Assembly: GCA_016201435.1 (NCBI GenBank)
Contig: JACQCT010000001.1
Location: 40,284 to 104,283, forward strand
Length of the DNA stretch: 64,000 nt
Source of the DNA: Nitrososphaerota archaeon
GTDB taxonomy: Archaea > Thermoproteota > Nitrososphaeria > Nitrososphaerales > Nitrosopumilaceae
Direction: 5' to 3'
Shown here in pieces: positions 25,694 through 34,574 of the stretch. Each line of letters begins with the position of its first letter. The first letter of the stretch is position 1. The notes below the pieces were generated by a model that did no database searches, was not told the origin of the DNA, and saw nothing but the letters and a program-made list of their open reading frames with translations. Made by a program: the position numbers and the translations under genes.

Positions 25694-26393
25694 TTATAGA
25701 TTTTTCTTTAGATCTTTTTTCATCAAGTAAAAAAGAGGTCTTTTTGTCAGCAATTCCATCTCAAGTATGTTTTTTGCCTGAGAAAAAACTTGAATTCTTT
25801 CAGAATGTAATTCATAACCTTTGTTTTGCCAAAATGCGCCCATTTTGTGCAGACAATAAAATTCTTTTTTGTTGTATCAGTTCTTCCAAGTCTGGGTTTT
25901 CCAGCGGAAGCCACTTCCATGAATCAACATACGTATTTGAAGATACAAATCTTGAAACCTGATTTACATCAGAAGCTGTAACTACAGACGAAGTTTCTTT
26001 TTTGGGTACCAAAGCATACAGCCTCCACCAATCTTCAATATCATATCCCATAGATCTGGCAAGATCAATTGAAGGAGTGTTATCACTTTCAATTATCATC
26101 CTTATTGTTTTAGAATTTGCAATTGATTCACAGTATGAAATTATCTTTCTTCCATATCCCTTTCTTCTATGATTTGGATGAACCCTGATTCCTTCGAGCC
26201 AAGCTTGTCTGTTGTCTCTAAAAACAAGATGAGAAAGGCCAATCGGAGTATCATTTTCAACAGCTACAAAGAGATTTCCTTGTAAAATCCAAGAATCCCA
26301 GACATCTGCGATGTAGTCTCCCCAAGAAAATGTCTCTTTACAAAATTCTAAAACGGCCTGTTTATCACTTGGTTGCGCATCGCGAATTTGCAT
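25694..26393 (-). pseudogene. GNAT N-acetyltransferase, frameshifted at a homopolymer
   Basis: The frame from ATG 26393 (MQIRDAQPSDKQAVLEF; six codons longer at 26411) encodes a GNAT domain, with GIRVHPNHRRKGYGRKII as the acetyl-CoA loop, but ends early at 25812. A different frame then continues as FYCLHKMGAFWQNKGYELHS and so on to TAA at 25694, a typical GNAT C-terminal strand and helix. The switch maps to a T6 run at 25865-25870 (A6 in the gene); one base fewer would join both parts into a protein of about 232 residues. It is therefore a recent pseudogene or a sequencing error. Substrate unknown. Divergent from aroC. Confidence 0.75.
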
Positions 26394-26450
26394 GGTATTG
26401 TTGTATATCATTCCTATAAGGATTATAAGCCTCTAAAAGAAAATTTCATC

Positions 26451-27548
26451 ATGTCATACAGTTCTATTGGTCAGCGATTTGTGCTAACAAGTTTTGGGGA
26501 ATCTCACGGAAGATGCATAGGAGCTGTTGTAGATGGCTGTCCTGCAGGTCTAGAACTAGAAGAAAAAGACATACAAAAAATGCTTGATCTTAGAAAACCG
26601 GGCCAGTCAATAGTAACTACCCAAAGAAAAGAGGAAGACAAGGTAGAGATCCTTTCAGGAACTTTTAGAGGATACACTACTGGTGCACCAATTGCAATGA
26701 TAATTTGGAATCAAGACAAAAAATCCAAAGACTATGAAAATCTCATAGTAAAACCAAGGCCTGGACATTCTGATTATCCTGCTTTTATAAAATACCGTGG
26801 ATTCAACGACTATCGCGGAGGCGGAAGATTCTCTGGCAGATTGACTGCCACGTTTGTAATGGCAGGGGCAATAGCAAGAAAGCTTCTCTCAAAGACTTTG
26901 GACATTGACACCTATTCCTACACTTCACAAGTTGGCAAAATAAAAATGAAAAATCAAGCTACGCCAAAGATGAAAAATGCGATTTACTCAAATGAAGTCA
27001 GATGTCCTGATACCAAAATAGCTGAGAAAATGCGGGCTGCAATACTTGCTGCAAGAAGAAGTGGAGATTCGGTTGGGGGCTTAATAGAATCCATAACACT
27101 AAACGTTCCAGTAGGTTTGGGTGAACCAATCTTTGGCTCCCTGGAATCAGATCTAAGTAGGGCACTGTACTCAATTCCGGCAGTAAAGGGAATTGAGTTT
27201 GGTTCTGGATTTTATGGCTCTACAATCAAGGGCTCAGAAAATAATGATGAATACATAATAAAAAATGGAAAGATAGCAACCAAGACAAACAATGCAGGTG
27301 GAATACTTGGAGGACTATCAACTGGAATGCCAATTGTTCTTCGAGTTGCTTTCAAACCTGCTTCTTCGATAGCAAAAAAACAAAATACCATAGACCTGAA
27401 GACAAAAAAACCAGTATCGTTGATTGTGGAAGGAAGACACGACCCCTGTGTTGTTCCGCGTGCGCCTCCCGTGGTAGATTCTCTTGTCTCTCTTGTTCTA
27501 GCAGATCATGCCATTAGAAGTGGCCTCATACCATCGGTTCTGAAATAG
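26451..27548 (+). CDS. aroC: Chorismate synthase
   Basis: A 365-residue chorismate synthase with TSFGESHGRCIGAVVDGCPA at the start, the FMN and phosphate region RPGHSDYPAFIKY and the C-terminal GRHDPCVVPRAPPVVDSLV. It eliminates phosphate from EPSP to give chorismate and needs reduced FMN. I use ATG at 26451 because the family signature begins ten residues after it; an open frame further upstream has no family similarity. The mutase-aminotransferase gene follows after two bases. Confidence 0.95.
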   Translation: MSYSSIGQRFVLTSFGESHGRCIGAVVDGCPAGLELEEKDIQKMLDLRKPGQSIVTTQRKEEDKVEILSGTFRGYTTGAPIAMIIWNQDKKSKDYENLIVKPRPGHSDYPAFIKYRGFNDYRGGGRFSGRLTATFVMAGAIARKLLSKTLDIDTYSYTSQVGKIKMKNQATPKMKNAIYSNEVRCPDTKIAEKMRAAILAARRSGDSVGGLIESITLNVPVGLGEPIFGSLESDLSRALYSIPAVKGIEFGSGFYGSTIKGSENNDEYIIKNGKIATKTNNAGGILGGLSTGMPIVLRVAFKPASSIAKKQNTIDLKTKKPVSLIVEGRHDPCVVPRAPPVVDSLVSLVLADHAIRSGLIPSVLK

Positions 27549-27550
27549 AA

Positions 27551-28915
27551 ATGTCTGACATTGAAAAGCTACGTGATAAGATAAACAAGATCACGTTTGA
27601 TATGATAAGATTGCTAAAAGAACGAAATGATGTTGCAAGGGAAATCGGCAGTCTTAAAAATAATTTGGGCCTCGGTGTAACAAATGAGGAAAGAGAGAAC
27701 CAGCTTAGAACAAAAGTTCTTTCATTATGCAAAGAAATTGGCCTAGAGGAAAAGACAGCTTCGACATTTTTGAATTTATTGCTAAATGAGTCAATCAAGG
27801 TACAATCCACCAACAAATCAACACATCTTTCAATATTTTTGAAAGCCAAAGCTTTGGAAAAGGAAGGAAAAAAAATCATCCACATGGAAGTTGGAGAGCC
27901 AGACTTTTACCCACCCAAAGTCGTAAAATCAGCTCTCTCAGAGGTTTATGATAAGGGATATACAAAATATGGCGATTCTAAAGGAATGCCAGAATTTCGA
28001 GATGCCTTGGCAAAAAAAGTTTCCTCGTCATACGGCGTAAAAATTCAAACTCAAAACATCATGGTTTCACCAGGTGCAAGATTTTCAGTTTTTCTTGCAA
28101 TTTCCAGTTTATTGCACTTGGGTGATGAAATGATAGTAATAGAACCTGCGTGGCCAGCATATAGAGAAAACGCGCTAAACTCTGGCGTCAAGGTTAGAAC
28201 AATACAAACTACACTAGATAACAAATGGGAGCCATCCATAGAACAAATTGAAAACACGATAAATCCCAATACCAAAATGATCGTACTAAATTATCCTAAC
28301 AACCCAACTGGTAAGATTCTTCCAGAAAAGATTCAAGACAACATAATGAAGATTGCAATAAAAAATAATCTCTATGTTTTAAGTGATGAGATCTACTCAA
28401 GCTATGCATACGGAAAATGGAAAAGCATTCTTGCCTACGAATACAATAAAAGCATCATAACACAGTCGTTTTCAAAATCACATGCCATGACAGGTTTCAG
28501 GATTGGTTATGCAGTATCAAGTCCAGATATAATAGACAAAATGACAAAGCTTCAAGCATTGTGCATTACAAATGTAGCAGAACCAATCCAGTATGTAGCT
28601 CTTAGAGCACTTGATGCAGATACAAGTGATAATGCAAAAATCATGAAAAACAGACTAGAGATTGTGATAAAAAAAGCAAAAAACATGCAGTTGGACTTTG
28701 TAGAACCAGATGGAGCAATGTATCTTTTTGCCAAAGTAAGAAAGGATAATTTTGATGTCGCATCTTTTATCAACAATCTTCTTGATTTAGGAGTAGCGAT
28801 AGCACCTGGCGAAGCCTTTGGAAACTATCAGAATTTTGTTAGAATATCTGCCTGTCAACCAGAAGACTTACTTAACAAAGGCATGCAAATAATAGATGAG
28901 ACATTAAGGAAATAG
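27551..28915 (+). CDS. Chorismate mutase fused to a class I aminotransferase
   Basis: A 454-residue bifunctional protein. Residues 1-85 are an AroQ-type chorismate mutase (DIEKLRDKINKITFDMIRLL, KERNDVAREIG, later ERENQL). Residues 95-454 are a PLP fold type I aminotransferase, with GEPDF, NYPNNPTGK, DEIYSSYAYG and the PLP lysine in TQSFSKSHAMTGFRIGY. Together they would take chorismate to prephenate and transaminate an aromatic keto acid or prephenate itself, giving the last steps of Phe/Tyr synthesis. The tyrA gene follows after one base. The exact amino acceptor cannot be read from sequence. Confidence 0.9.
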   Translation: MSDIEKLRDKINKITFDMIRLLKERNDVAREIGSLKNNLGLGVTNEERENQLRTKVLSLCKEIGLEEKTASTFLNLLLNESIKVQSTNKSTHLSIFLKAKALEKEGKKIIHMEVGEPDFYPPKVVKSALSEVYDKGYTKYGDSKGMPEFRDALAKKVSSSYGVKIQTQNIMVSPGARFSVFLAISSLLHLGDEMIVIEPAWPAYRENALNSGVKVRTIQTTLDNKWEPSIEQIENTINPNTKMIVLNYPNNPTGKILPEKIQDNIMKIAIKNNLYVLSDEIYSSYAYGKWKSILAYEYNKSIITQSFSKSHAMTGFRIGYAVSSPDIIDKMTKLQALCITNVAEPIQYVALRALDADTSDNAKIMKNRLEIVIKKAKNMQLDFVEPDGAMYLFAKVRKDNFDVASFINNLLDLGVAIAPGEAFGNYQNFVRISACQPEDLLNKGMQIIDETLRK

Positions 28916-28916
28916 C

Positions 28917-29774
28917 ATGATAAAGAAAAAAATTGCAATCATTGGCTCGGAGGGACAGATGGGCAAATGGTTGTCAAAATATTTCATAGAGAAGGGTTTT
29001 GAGGTTATTGCCTATGATTCTGAGAAAGAAATCGTAAACAAGCTGGTAACCAAAGCCAAGTCACTTGTTGGCGCAATTCTAAATGTTGATTATGTAATAC
29101 TTGCCATCCCAGTAAAACGCACTCCTGAAACAATCAGGCTGATTGCAAAAGAAATGAGGCGAGATTCTTATCTCATAGATATTTCATCTCTGAAATCAAA
29201 AACAGTTTCCGCGCTATTAAAAATCCCAAACAAGGTCAATCCTATTTGCATTCATCCCATGTTTGGACCAGGTACAAAAAAACTCAAAGGCCAGAACATC
29301 ATATCTATTCCAATCAGGGATGCAAGAAAAGAACTCCTCATGGCAAAATCTCTTTTTCCTGATGCATCTTTTGTCTCAATTGATGCCGTAGAGCACGACA
29401 AAAAAATGGCGATGGTTCTTGGCATGACACATCTTGTCAACCTTACACTTGCAAACATTCTATCAAAGGAGGAAAACTTTACGTTGGTAGAAAAGATGGC
29501 AGGTACAACGTTTAGAGCTCAAAAAATACTTACTGCGGGAATAATGACAGAGTCCGCTGAGCTCTTGGAGACTATCATTTCAAATCCTGAAATTAGAAGA
29601 TATGCTGAGGAATTATGGAAAGATATTGGTAGGATGCTTATTTTAATTCAGGAAAACAAATCTGAAGAAATTATAAAATACATAAACGTCACCAAGGAAA
29701 GACTAGCAAAAAATGTAGATCTTGAAGAATCTTATAAGAAATTAATATCAATGGTAAACTCTGTAGAAAAATAA
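28917..29774 (+). CDS. tyrA: Prephenate (or arogenate) dehydrogenase
   Basis: A 285-residue NAD(P)-dependent dehydrogenase with the Rossmann loop IAIIGSEGQMGKWLSKYF at the start, a conserved HPMFGPG motif near residue 116 and a helical C-terminal dimerisation half (HDKKMAMVLGMTHLVNL). It oxidatively decarboxylates prephenate or arogenate in tyrosine synthesis. It begins one base after the mutase-aminotransferase stop, whose products would be its substrates. No ACT domain is attached, so feedback control is not evident. Confidence 0.9.
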   Translation: MIKKKIAIIGSEGQMGKWLSKYFIEKGFEVIAYDSEKEIVNKLVTKAKSLVGAILNVDYVILAIPVKRTPETIRLIAKEMRRDSYLIDISSLKSKTVSALLKIPNKVNPICIHPMFGPGTKKLKGQNIISIPIRDARKELLMAKSLFPDASFVSIDAVEHDKKMAMVLGMTHLVNLTLANILSKEENFTLVEKMAGTTFRAQKILTAGIMTESAELLETIISNPEIRRYAEELWKDIGRMLILIQENKSEEIIKYINVTKERLAKNVDLEESYKKLISMVNSVEK

Positions 29775-30176
29775 TTGCACTCTACAAAAATTGTCACATC
29801 TTTTCTTTTGCATGTGGACAAATTTCTCATTTTAAAACGCAGTCAAAACGTAAAGAGCATGAAGGGACAGTGGGCTGGCATAAGCGGTATAATAGAAGGA
29901 GATGAGGAACCGCTACAAAGAGCAAAGATAGAGATTTTTGAGGAAGTAGGGATAACAGAGAATTCTCTTGTCTTACTCAAGACTGCGCCCCAAATGCAGA
30001 TAAGCTCGCAGTATGCAAATCACGAATGGACTGTTCTCCCTTTTTTGTTTTCTGTAAATGAACCAAACATAAAACTGAATTGGGAGAATTCAGAATACAG
30101 ATGGATTTATGCCAATGAAATTTCAAAATATCAGACAGTTCCAAGCTTAGACAAAGTACTAGCTAGCTTGCTGTAA
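29775..30176 (+). CDS. Nudix hydrolase
   Basis: A 133-residue Nudix-fold protein beginning at TTG 29775, directly after tyrA. The Nudix box reads GIIEGDEEPLQRAKIEIFEE followed by VGI: the metal-binding EExGI end is intact but the usual arginine of the REUxEE core is isoleucine. Likely hydrolyses a nucleoside diphosphate derivative; the substrate is unknown and the altered box leaves activity open. It converges with thiC, overlapping by 18 bases. Confidence 0.85.
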   Translation: MHSTKIVTSFLLHVDKFLILKRSQNVKSMKGQWAGISGIIEGDEEPLQRAKIEIFEEVGITENSLVLLKTAPQMQISSQYANHEWTVLPFLFSVNEPNIKLNWENSEYRWIYANEISKYQTVPSLDKVLASLL

Positions 30177-31490
30177 TTTTTCTATCTCTTCAGGGGTGTT
30201 GTATCTTTGTTGTGGGAGCATGATATACACACAAGCTCCTCCACACATTGTACATGGAACTGTATTGCCATTTATCTGACCAACCCTTCCATGAATGCGA
30301 GCTGCCTCTTCTGGGTCTATAGAAAGTGCAATTTGTTTTTCCCAGTTTAATGTGCGTCTTGCCTCTGTCATTTCCATATCCCATTTTATTGCCTTATCCC
30401 GCAGCTTTACCAAATCTCCTGCATGAGCTGCAATTCTATACGCAATCAATCCTGCCTTTACTTCTTCTGGAGTTGGCAATGCCAAATGTTCAGATGGTGT
30501 AAGATAACACAATAAATCCACTCCTTCACTTGCCGAAATTGCGGCACCTATCGCACTTGCTATATGATCATGGCCAGATGCAATATCGGTCACAAGTGGA
30601 CCTAAGACATAGTATGGAACATCACCTATCAATGATTTTGCCAGTCGAACGTTTGCTGCAACTTCATTTAGTGGAACATGTCCTGGACCTTCAACCATAA
30701 CTTGCACATCTTTTTCATGAGCTTGTTTTGTTAATCTGGAGACATTGATCATTTCCTGTACTTGTAATTCATCATGAGAATCCAGAATTGAGCCAGGTCT
30801 TAGGGCATCCCCCAAGCTAAATGTCACATCGTATTTTCTTGCCAACTCTATAAGATAATCAAAATGCTCAAAGTATGGATTTTCTTTGTCATACTTTAGC
30901 ATCCAGGCAGCAGTAATGGTGCCGCCCTTGCTTACTATTCCACCATGTCTTTTTACTGAAAGAATTCTTTTTGCAATCTCTTTTGTAATTCCAGAGTGTA
31001 TCGTGGTATAATCAACGCCGTCTTTGACGTTTCTTTCAAAAGCCTTAAGAAAATCATCCTCAGTAATATCAAGCGGATTTTTGTTCTTTTCTACTCCATA
31101 GTTATATGCCTCGTACACAGGAACTGTACCAAATGTTATTGGTGCAGCATCTAACAGAGTTCTTCTAAAGTGTCCTACATCACCACCGTCACTAAGGTCC
31201 ATTATAGTATCAGCATGATATTTTACCGCAACCTTTGCTTTTTTTATCTCCTCTTCCAAATTATTTGAAAGTGTAGAATTACCAATGTTTACATTTACTT
31301 TGGTTTTCATTCCTTTTCCAATACCTACTACTCTAATTTTCTGAGGTCTTTCATTATTGTGAGGAATAATTATGGAACCGTTTGCTATCTTGGGCATTAG
31401 CCACTCTAAGGTTACGTCTTCATCTTTTGCAACTGCTTTCATTTCTTCTGTTGCAATTCCCCTACGTGCAGAACCCATTTGCGTAGTCAA
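30159..31490 (-). CDS. thiC: Phosphomethylpyrimidine synthase
   Basis: A 443-residue ThiC, which rearranges aminoimidazole ribotide to HMP-phosphate by radical SAM chemistry. Visible are KVNVNIGNS, MDLSDGGDVGHFRR, GVDYTTIHSG, MVEGPGHVPL and the C-terminal cluster motif CTMCGGAC, one residue tighter than the bacterial CX2CX4C spacing. It supplies the pyrimidine for the divergent thiD-thiN gene; only 55 bases separate the two starts, too few for a TPP riboswitch. Regulation is more likely through the ThiN-type or another protein factor. Confidence 0.95.
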   Translation of the reverse strand: MTTQMGSARRGIATEEMKAVAKDEDVTLEWLMPKIANGSIIIPHNNERPQKIRVVGIGKGMKTKVNVNIGNSTLSNNLEEEIKKAKVAVKYHADTIMDLSDGGDVGHFRRTLLDAAPITFGTVPVYEAYNYGVEKNKNPLDITEDDFLKAFERNVKDGVDYTTIHSGITKEIAKRILSVKRHGGIVSKGGTITAAWMLKYDKENPYFEHFDYLIELARKYDVTFSLGDALRPGSILDSHDELQVQEMINVSRLTKQAHEKDVQVMVEGPGHVPLNEVAANVRLAKSLIGDVPYYVLGPLVTDIASGHDHIASAIGAAISASEGVDLLCYLTPSEHLALPTPEEVKAGLIAYRIAAHAGDLVKLRDKAIKWDMEMTEARRTLNWEKQIALSIDPEEAARIHGRVGQINGNTVPCTMCGGACVYIMLPQQRYNTPEEIEKLQQAS

Positions 31491-31545
31491 ATCATTGTTT
31501 CTACCAAATGATTGGATTTAAACGTGAGTTTCATGTCTTAAATTT

Positions 31546-32850
31546 GTGATTGCATTATCCATAGCAGGATCTGATCCATCAGCAGGTGCTGGGATCCAAG
31601 CGGATTTGAAAACATTTGTTGCACTTGGAATCCATGGTCTGACAGTCATATCAGCAATAACCAGCCAGAATACATCAAAATTTTCCAAAGTTAAAGAAAT
31701 TTCTTCTGACATGATTCAAAGTCAACTTGAATCAGTTTTGTTAGATTTTAATATTGATGTGATAAAAATCGGGATGGTATACAGTTCATCAATAATAAAA
31801 TCAATTTATTCTGAATTAAAAGAAACCAAAATACCAATAGTTTTAGATCCGGTGTTTGAATCAACAACTGGTGGAATCTTACTACAAAATGAGGCTTTTC
31901 CTCTTTTTAAAAAATTACTCGTACCCCTGTCTTTTGTCATAACTCCTAATGTATTAGAAGCTGAGAGGCTTGCAGGCATGAAGATAAGGACTTCTAAGGA
32001 TGTCAGAGTAGCTGCAGCCAAGATCCATCACATGGGTGCAGAAAATGTAGTGATAAAGGGAGGTCATTTGGATGGCAAAAATGTAACAGACTATGTTCTG
32101 GAGAAAACTAAATTTTACTCCTTTTCTGGAAAGAGGATAAATCGTACGACTCATGGTGGAGGATGTAATTTTTCAGCCTCCTTGGCAGCAAGCCTTGCAA
32201 AAGGACATAGTCTCAGAAATGCGGTAAAGTTTGCAAAAGAATTCTCGTTTGAATCCATAGCAAGTTCGCAAAAAATTGGAAAAGGTATCTTTGTAACAAA
32301 AACAGGAAATATTGATGAAATAGAAAAGGAACTATCAGATGCAATTTCTAAATTTACAAATTTAAAAAACATATCCAAATACATACCGGAAGTTCAGACA
32401 AACTTTGTTTTTTCAAGAAAAAATCCAGAATCATTAAATGACATCTTGGGAGTTTCTGGAAGAATTGTAAAGGTTGGGAACAGTGCAATAGTTACTGGCA
32501 GTTTGAAGTATGGCGGCTCAAAACATGTTGGGTCCGCTGTTTTGCAAATGGCAAAAAAATTTCCTGCCATAAGATCTGGTATAAACATAAAATATGACAA
32601 GGAATTTATCAAAAAAGCAATTTCAAAAAAATTTTCTGTATCACATTATGAAAGATCATCAGAACCAGGTAAAACTAGGACTAGTGAAGGAAATACGATA
32701 TCATGGGGAATTAAAAACGCAATTAAAAATTCGTCAAAGCCGGCAGATTTAATATTTCACAAGGGTGACGTTGGAAAAGAGCCGATGATCATGATTTTTG
32801 GAACTAGCCCAAATGGAGTTCTTGCAAAAATTGTCAAAATAATTGTCTAG
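31546..32850 (+). CDS. thiDN: ThiD-ThiN: HMP-P kinase fused to thiamine-phosphate synthase
   Basis: A 434-residue fusion starting at GTG 31546. Residues 1-260 are the ThiD ribokinase-type kinase (IAGSDPSAGAGIQADLKTF; VLDPVFESTTGG; THGGGCNFSASLAASLA with the catalytic Cys/Gly region). Residues 270-434 are ThiN (VSGRIVKVGNSAIVTGSLKYG; HYERSSEPGKTRTSEGNT), which replaces ThiE in many archaea and joins HMP-PP with the thiazole phosphate. It shares a divergent promoter region with thiC. The domain order is the usual archaeal one. Confidence 0.93.
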   Translation: MIALSIAGSDPSAGAGIQADLKTFVALGIHGLTVISAITSQNTSKFSKVKEISSDMIQSQLESVLLDFNIDVIKIGMVYSSSIIKSIYSELKETKIPIVLDPVFESTTGGILLQNEAFPLFKKLLVPLSFVITPNVLEAERLAGMKIRTSKDVRVAAAKIHHMGAENVVIKGGHLDGKNVTDYVLEKTKFYSFSGKRINRTTHGGGCNFSASLAASLAKGHSLRNAVKFAKEFSFESIASSQKIGKGIFVTKTGNIDEIEKELSDAISKFTNLKNISKYIPEVQTNFVFSRKNPESLNDILGVSGRIVKVGNSAIVTGSLKYGGSKHVGSAVLQMAKKFPAIRSGINIKYDKEFIKKAISKKFSVSHYERSSEPGKTRTSEGNTISWGIKNAIKNSSKPADLIFHKGDVGKEPMIMIFGTSPNGVLAKIVKIIV

Positions 32851-32898
32851 TGCCATTTCATCCTTCAACATAAATACCAGAATTTTAAACATAGTTTC

Positions 32899-33600
32899 GT
32901 GAAAGCTGTAATTCTCGCAGGCGGACTAGGTACAAGGCTGCAACCATATACGACTTTTCTTCCAAAAGCAATGCTTCCTCTTGGTGAAAAACCCCTGCTT
33001 GAGCATTTGATTGAGTGGATAAAAAAGAGCAAAATAGACTCCATTGTTTTATGTGTCAGCTATTTGAGAAGAACAATCGAGGACTATTTTGAGGATGGAA
33101 GTAGGTTTGGAGTAAAAATAGAATATGCGACCGCAAACAGGCCTTTTGCCACAGCAGGACAGCTAAAGACAGCTGAAGAATTTATTGATGATACTTTTGT
33201 TTGTGTCTATGGCGATTCTGTTTTTGATTTTAATTTAAAAAACATGATAGATTATCATAAAAGGAAAAAATCATTTGCCACAATGGCATTATTTGAATAC
33301 AAAACAAGGCTTCAGTATGGATTCATAGAGACAGACAAAAATAACAAAGTAACAGCATGGAAAGAAAAACCCGAGGTAAAAGGAAACATCAACGTTGGAT
33401 GTTATGTGATGGAGCCTGGTGTCCTAAAATTAATTCCTCCAAACAGGCCTTATGGCATGGACGATGTGATAAAAAGTGCAATTACACGCAAAAACAAGGT
33501 AAGCGGATTTTTAATTAAAAAAGGTTTCTTGGATATTGGAGATAAAACTTCCTATAGAAAAGCATACCAATACTATATTGAAAAGCTTGGCCGAATCTAA
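32899..33600 (+). CDS. Sugar-phosphate nucleotidyltransferase
   Basis: A 233-residue NTP transferase: the loop LAGGLGTRLQPYTTFLPKAM binds the nucleotide, with YGDSVFDF carrying the metal aspartate. There is no left-handed helix domain, so it is shorter than GlmU. Substrates could be glucose-, mannose- or N-acetylglucosamine 1-phosphate. The next gene is a GNA1-like glucosamine-phosphate acetyltransferase, which makes UDP-GlcNAc synthesis an attractive guess. GTG at 32899 is the start; a TTTTAAAC box lies about 15 bases upstream. Confidence 0.85.
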   Translation: MKAVILAGGLGTRLQPYTTFLPKAMLPLGEKPLLEHLIEWIKKSKIDSIVLCVSYLRRTIEDYFEDGSRFGVKIEYATANRPFATAGQLKTAEEFIDDTFVCVYGDSVFDFNLKNMIDYHKRKKSFATMALFEYKTRLQYGFIETDKNNKVTAWKEKPEVKGNINVGCYVMEPGVLKLIPPNRPYGMDDVIKSAITRKNKVSGFLIKKGFLDIGDKTSYRKAYQYYIEKLGRI

Positions 33601-33609
33601 TACCAAACT

Positions 33610-34053
33610 ATGACTGTAAAAATTCGTGAATTACAGGAAAAGGATCTCTTCAATGGTTTTTTAGAATCTTTAGATTCTCTTAGAAAAGCAAGTGATCTGA
33701 CTCCAAAAAAAGCAAAGACAGTATTTAAAAAAATTAAATCGATACCAGATCACATAATCTATGTTGCAGTGTATGATTCAAAAATAGTAGGTGCTGCCAC
33801 TATATTCATAGAGCCAAAATTCATTCATGACGGTGGCAAGGTAGGACACATAGAGGACGTTGTTGTAAGTAAAAAATATCAGGGAGAAGGAATCGGGCAA
33901 AAACTAATCAAAGCACTCATCATATACGCAGAAAAAAATGGCTGCTACAAAACTGTACTGGATTGTACAGATGAAATAATGCCGTTTTATAAAAAACTAG
34001 GGTTTAAGCATTTTTCAAATTCTATGAGAATTGATCATCGATCAAAAAAGTAG
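33610..34053 (+). CDS. GNAT acetyltransferase resembling eukaryotic glucosamine-6-phosphate N-acetyltransferase (GNA1)
   Basis: A 147-residue GNAT. GKVGHIEDVVVSKKYQGEGI, then a GCYKTVLDC strand and MPFYKKLGFK, reproduce the GNA1 pattern of eukaryotes far better than generic GNAT enzymes. GNA1 acetylates glucosamine 6-phosphate on the way to UDP-GlcNAc. It follows the nucleotidyltransferase by nine bases, so both steps may be made together. It overlaps a convergent membrane-protein gene by 19 bases. Start ATG at 33610. Confidence 0.8.
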   Translation: MTVKIRELQEKDLFNGFLESLDSLRKASDLTPKKAKTVFKKIKSIPDHIIYVAVYDSKIVGAATIFIEPKFIHDGGKVGHIEDVVVSKKYQGEGIGQKLIKALIIYAEKNGCYKTVLDCTDEIMPFYKKLGFKHFSNSMRIDHRSKK

Positions 34054-34487
34054 TCTTTTTTTGGTCTGGGTTTGGTCTTAAACAACAGACTACCAATTAT
34101 CATGACAGGTATTGATACTGCCATAAATATTGGAGGACTAAGTTTTACTTCGGTAACAAGGTATGACACACTTATGGTAGAAAGCAAAGTGTTGGCATAA
34201 TACATACCTACAAGTAATATGGCACCACCAGCAACAATCATTGAACCAACAAGTCTTGAACCATATCTTCGTGACAACAAGTATGACAGGCCAGCTAGAA
34301 TTAATGCTGGCCCAATACCAATTGAAATGAATTCAAGCATTTCAGGTCCACCTTGCAGACTTGGTAGAAGGGCGTCAATTTCCTGTGCTGTATGATGTGC
34401 AAGAAAATTAAACATTGATAAAATTTCGCCAACAAAAAGTATAAACCAAGCAAGGCTTGCACCGCCAACCCATTTTTCAATTGCCAC
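34035..34487 (-). CDS. Four-helix membrane protein, unknown
   Basis: A 150-residue protein with four hydrophobic segments (around 9-30, 50-70, 80-100 and 120-140) separated by short polar loops, ending in a basic tail. No family is recognised. A histidine-rich LAHHTAQEID follows the first helix. It overlaps the GNA1-like gene tail to tail. Confidence 0.7.
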   Translation of the reverse strand: MAIEKWVGGASLAWFILFVGEILSMFNFLAHHTAQEIDALLPSLQGGPEMLEFISIGIGPALILAGLSYLLSRRYGSRLVGSMIVAGGAILLVGMYYANTLLSTISVSYLVTEVKLSPPIFMAVSIPVMIIGSLLFKTKPRPKKDYFFDR

Positions 34488-34574
34488 AGATATTATTTTT
34501 TCAATTCAATAAATAAACCAAGTGATTGATATGACAAATGTCATTTAACTCTAGATCAGAAAAACAGATCTCAT

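Noticed and set aside
31491-31545. Possible TPP riboswitch before thiC or thiDN
   Set aside because: Only 55 bases separate the two starts and no thi-box-like pattern is visible.
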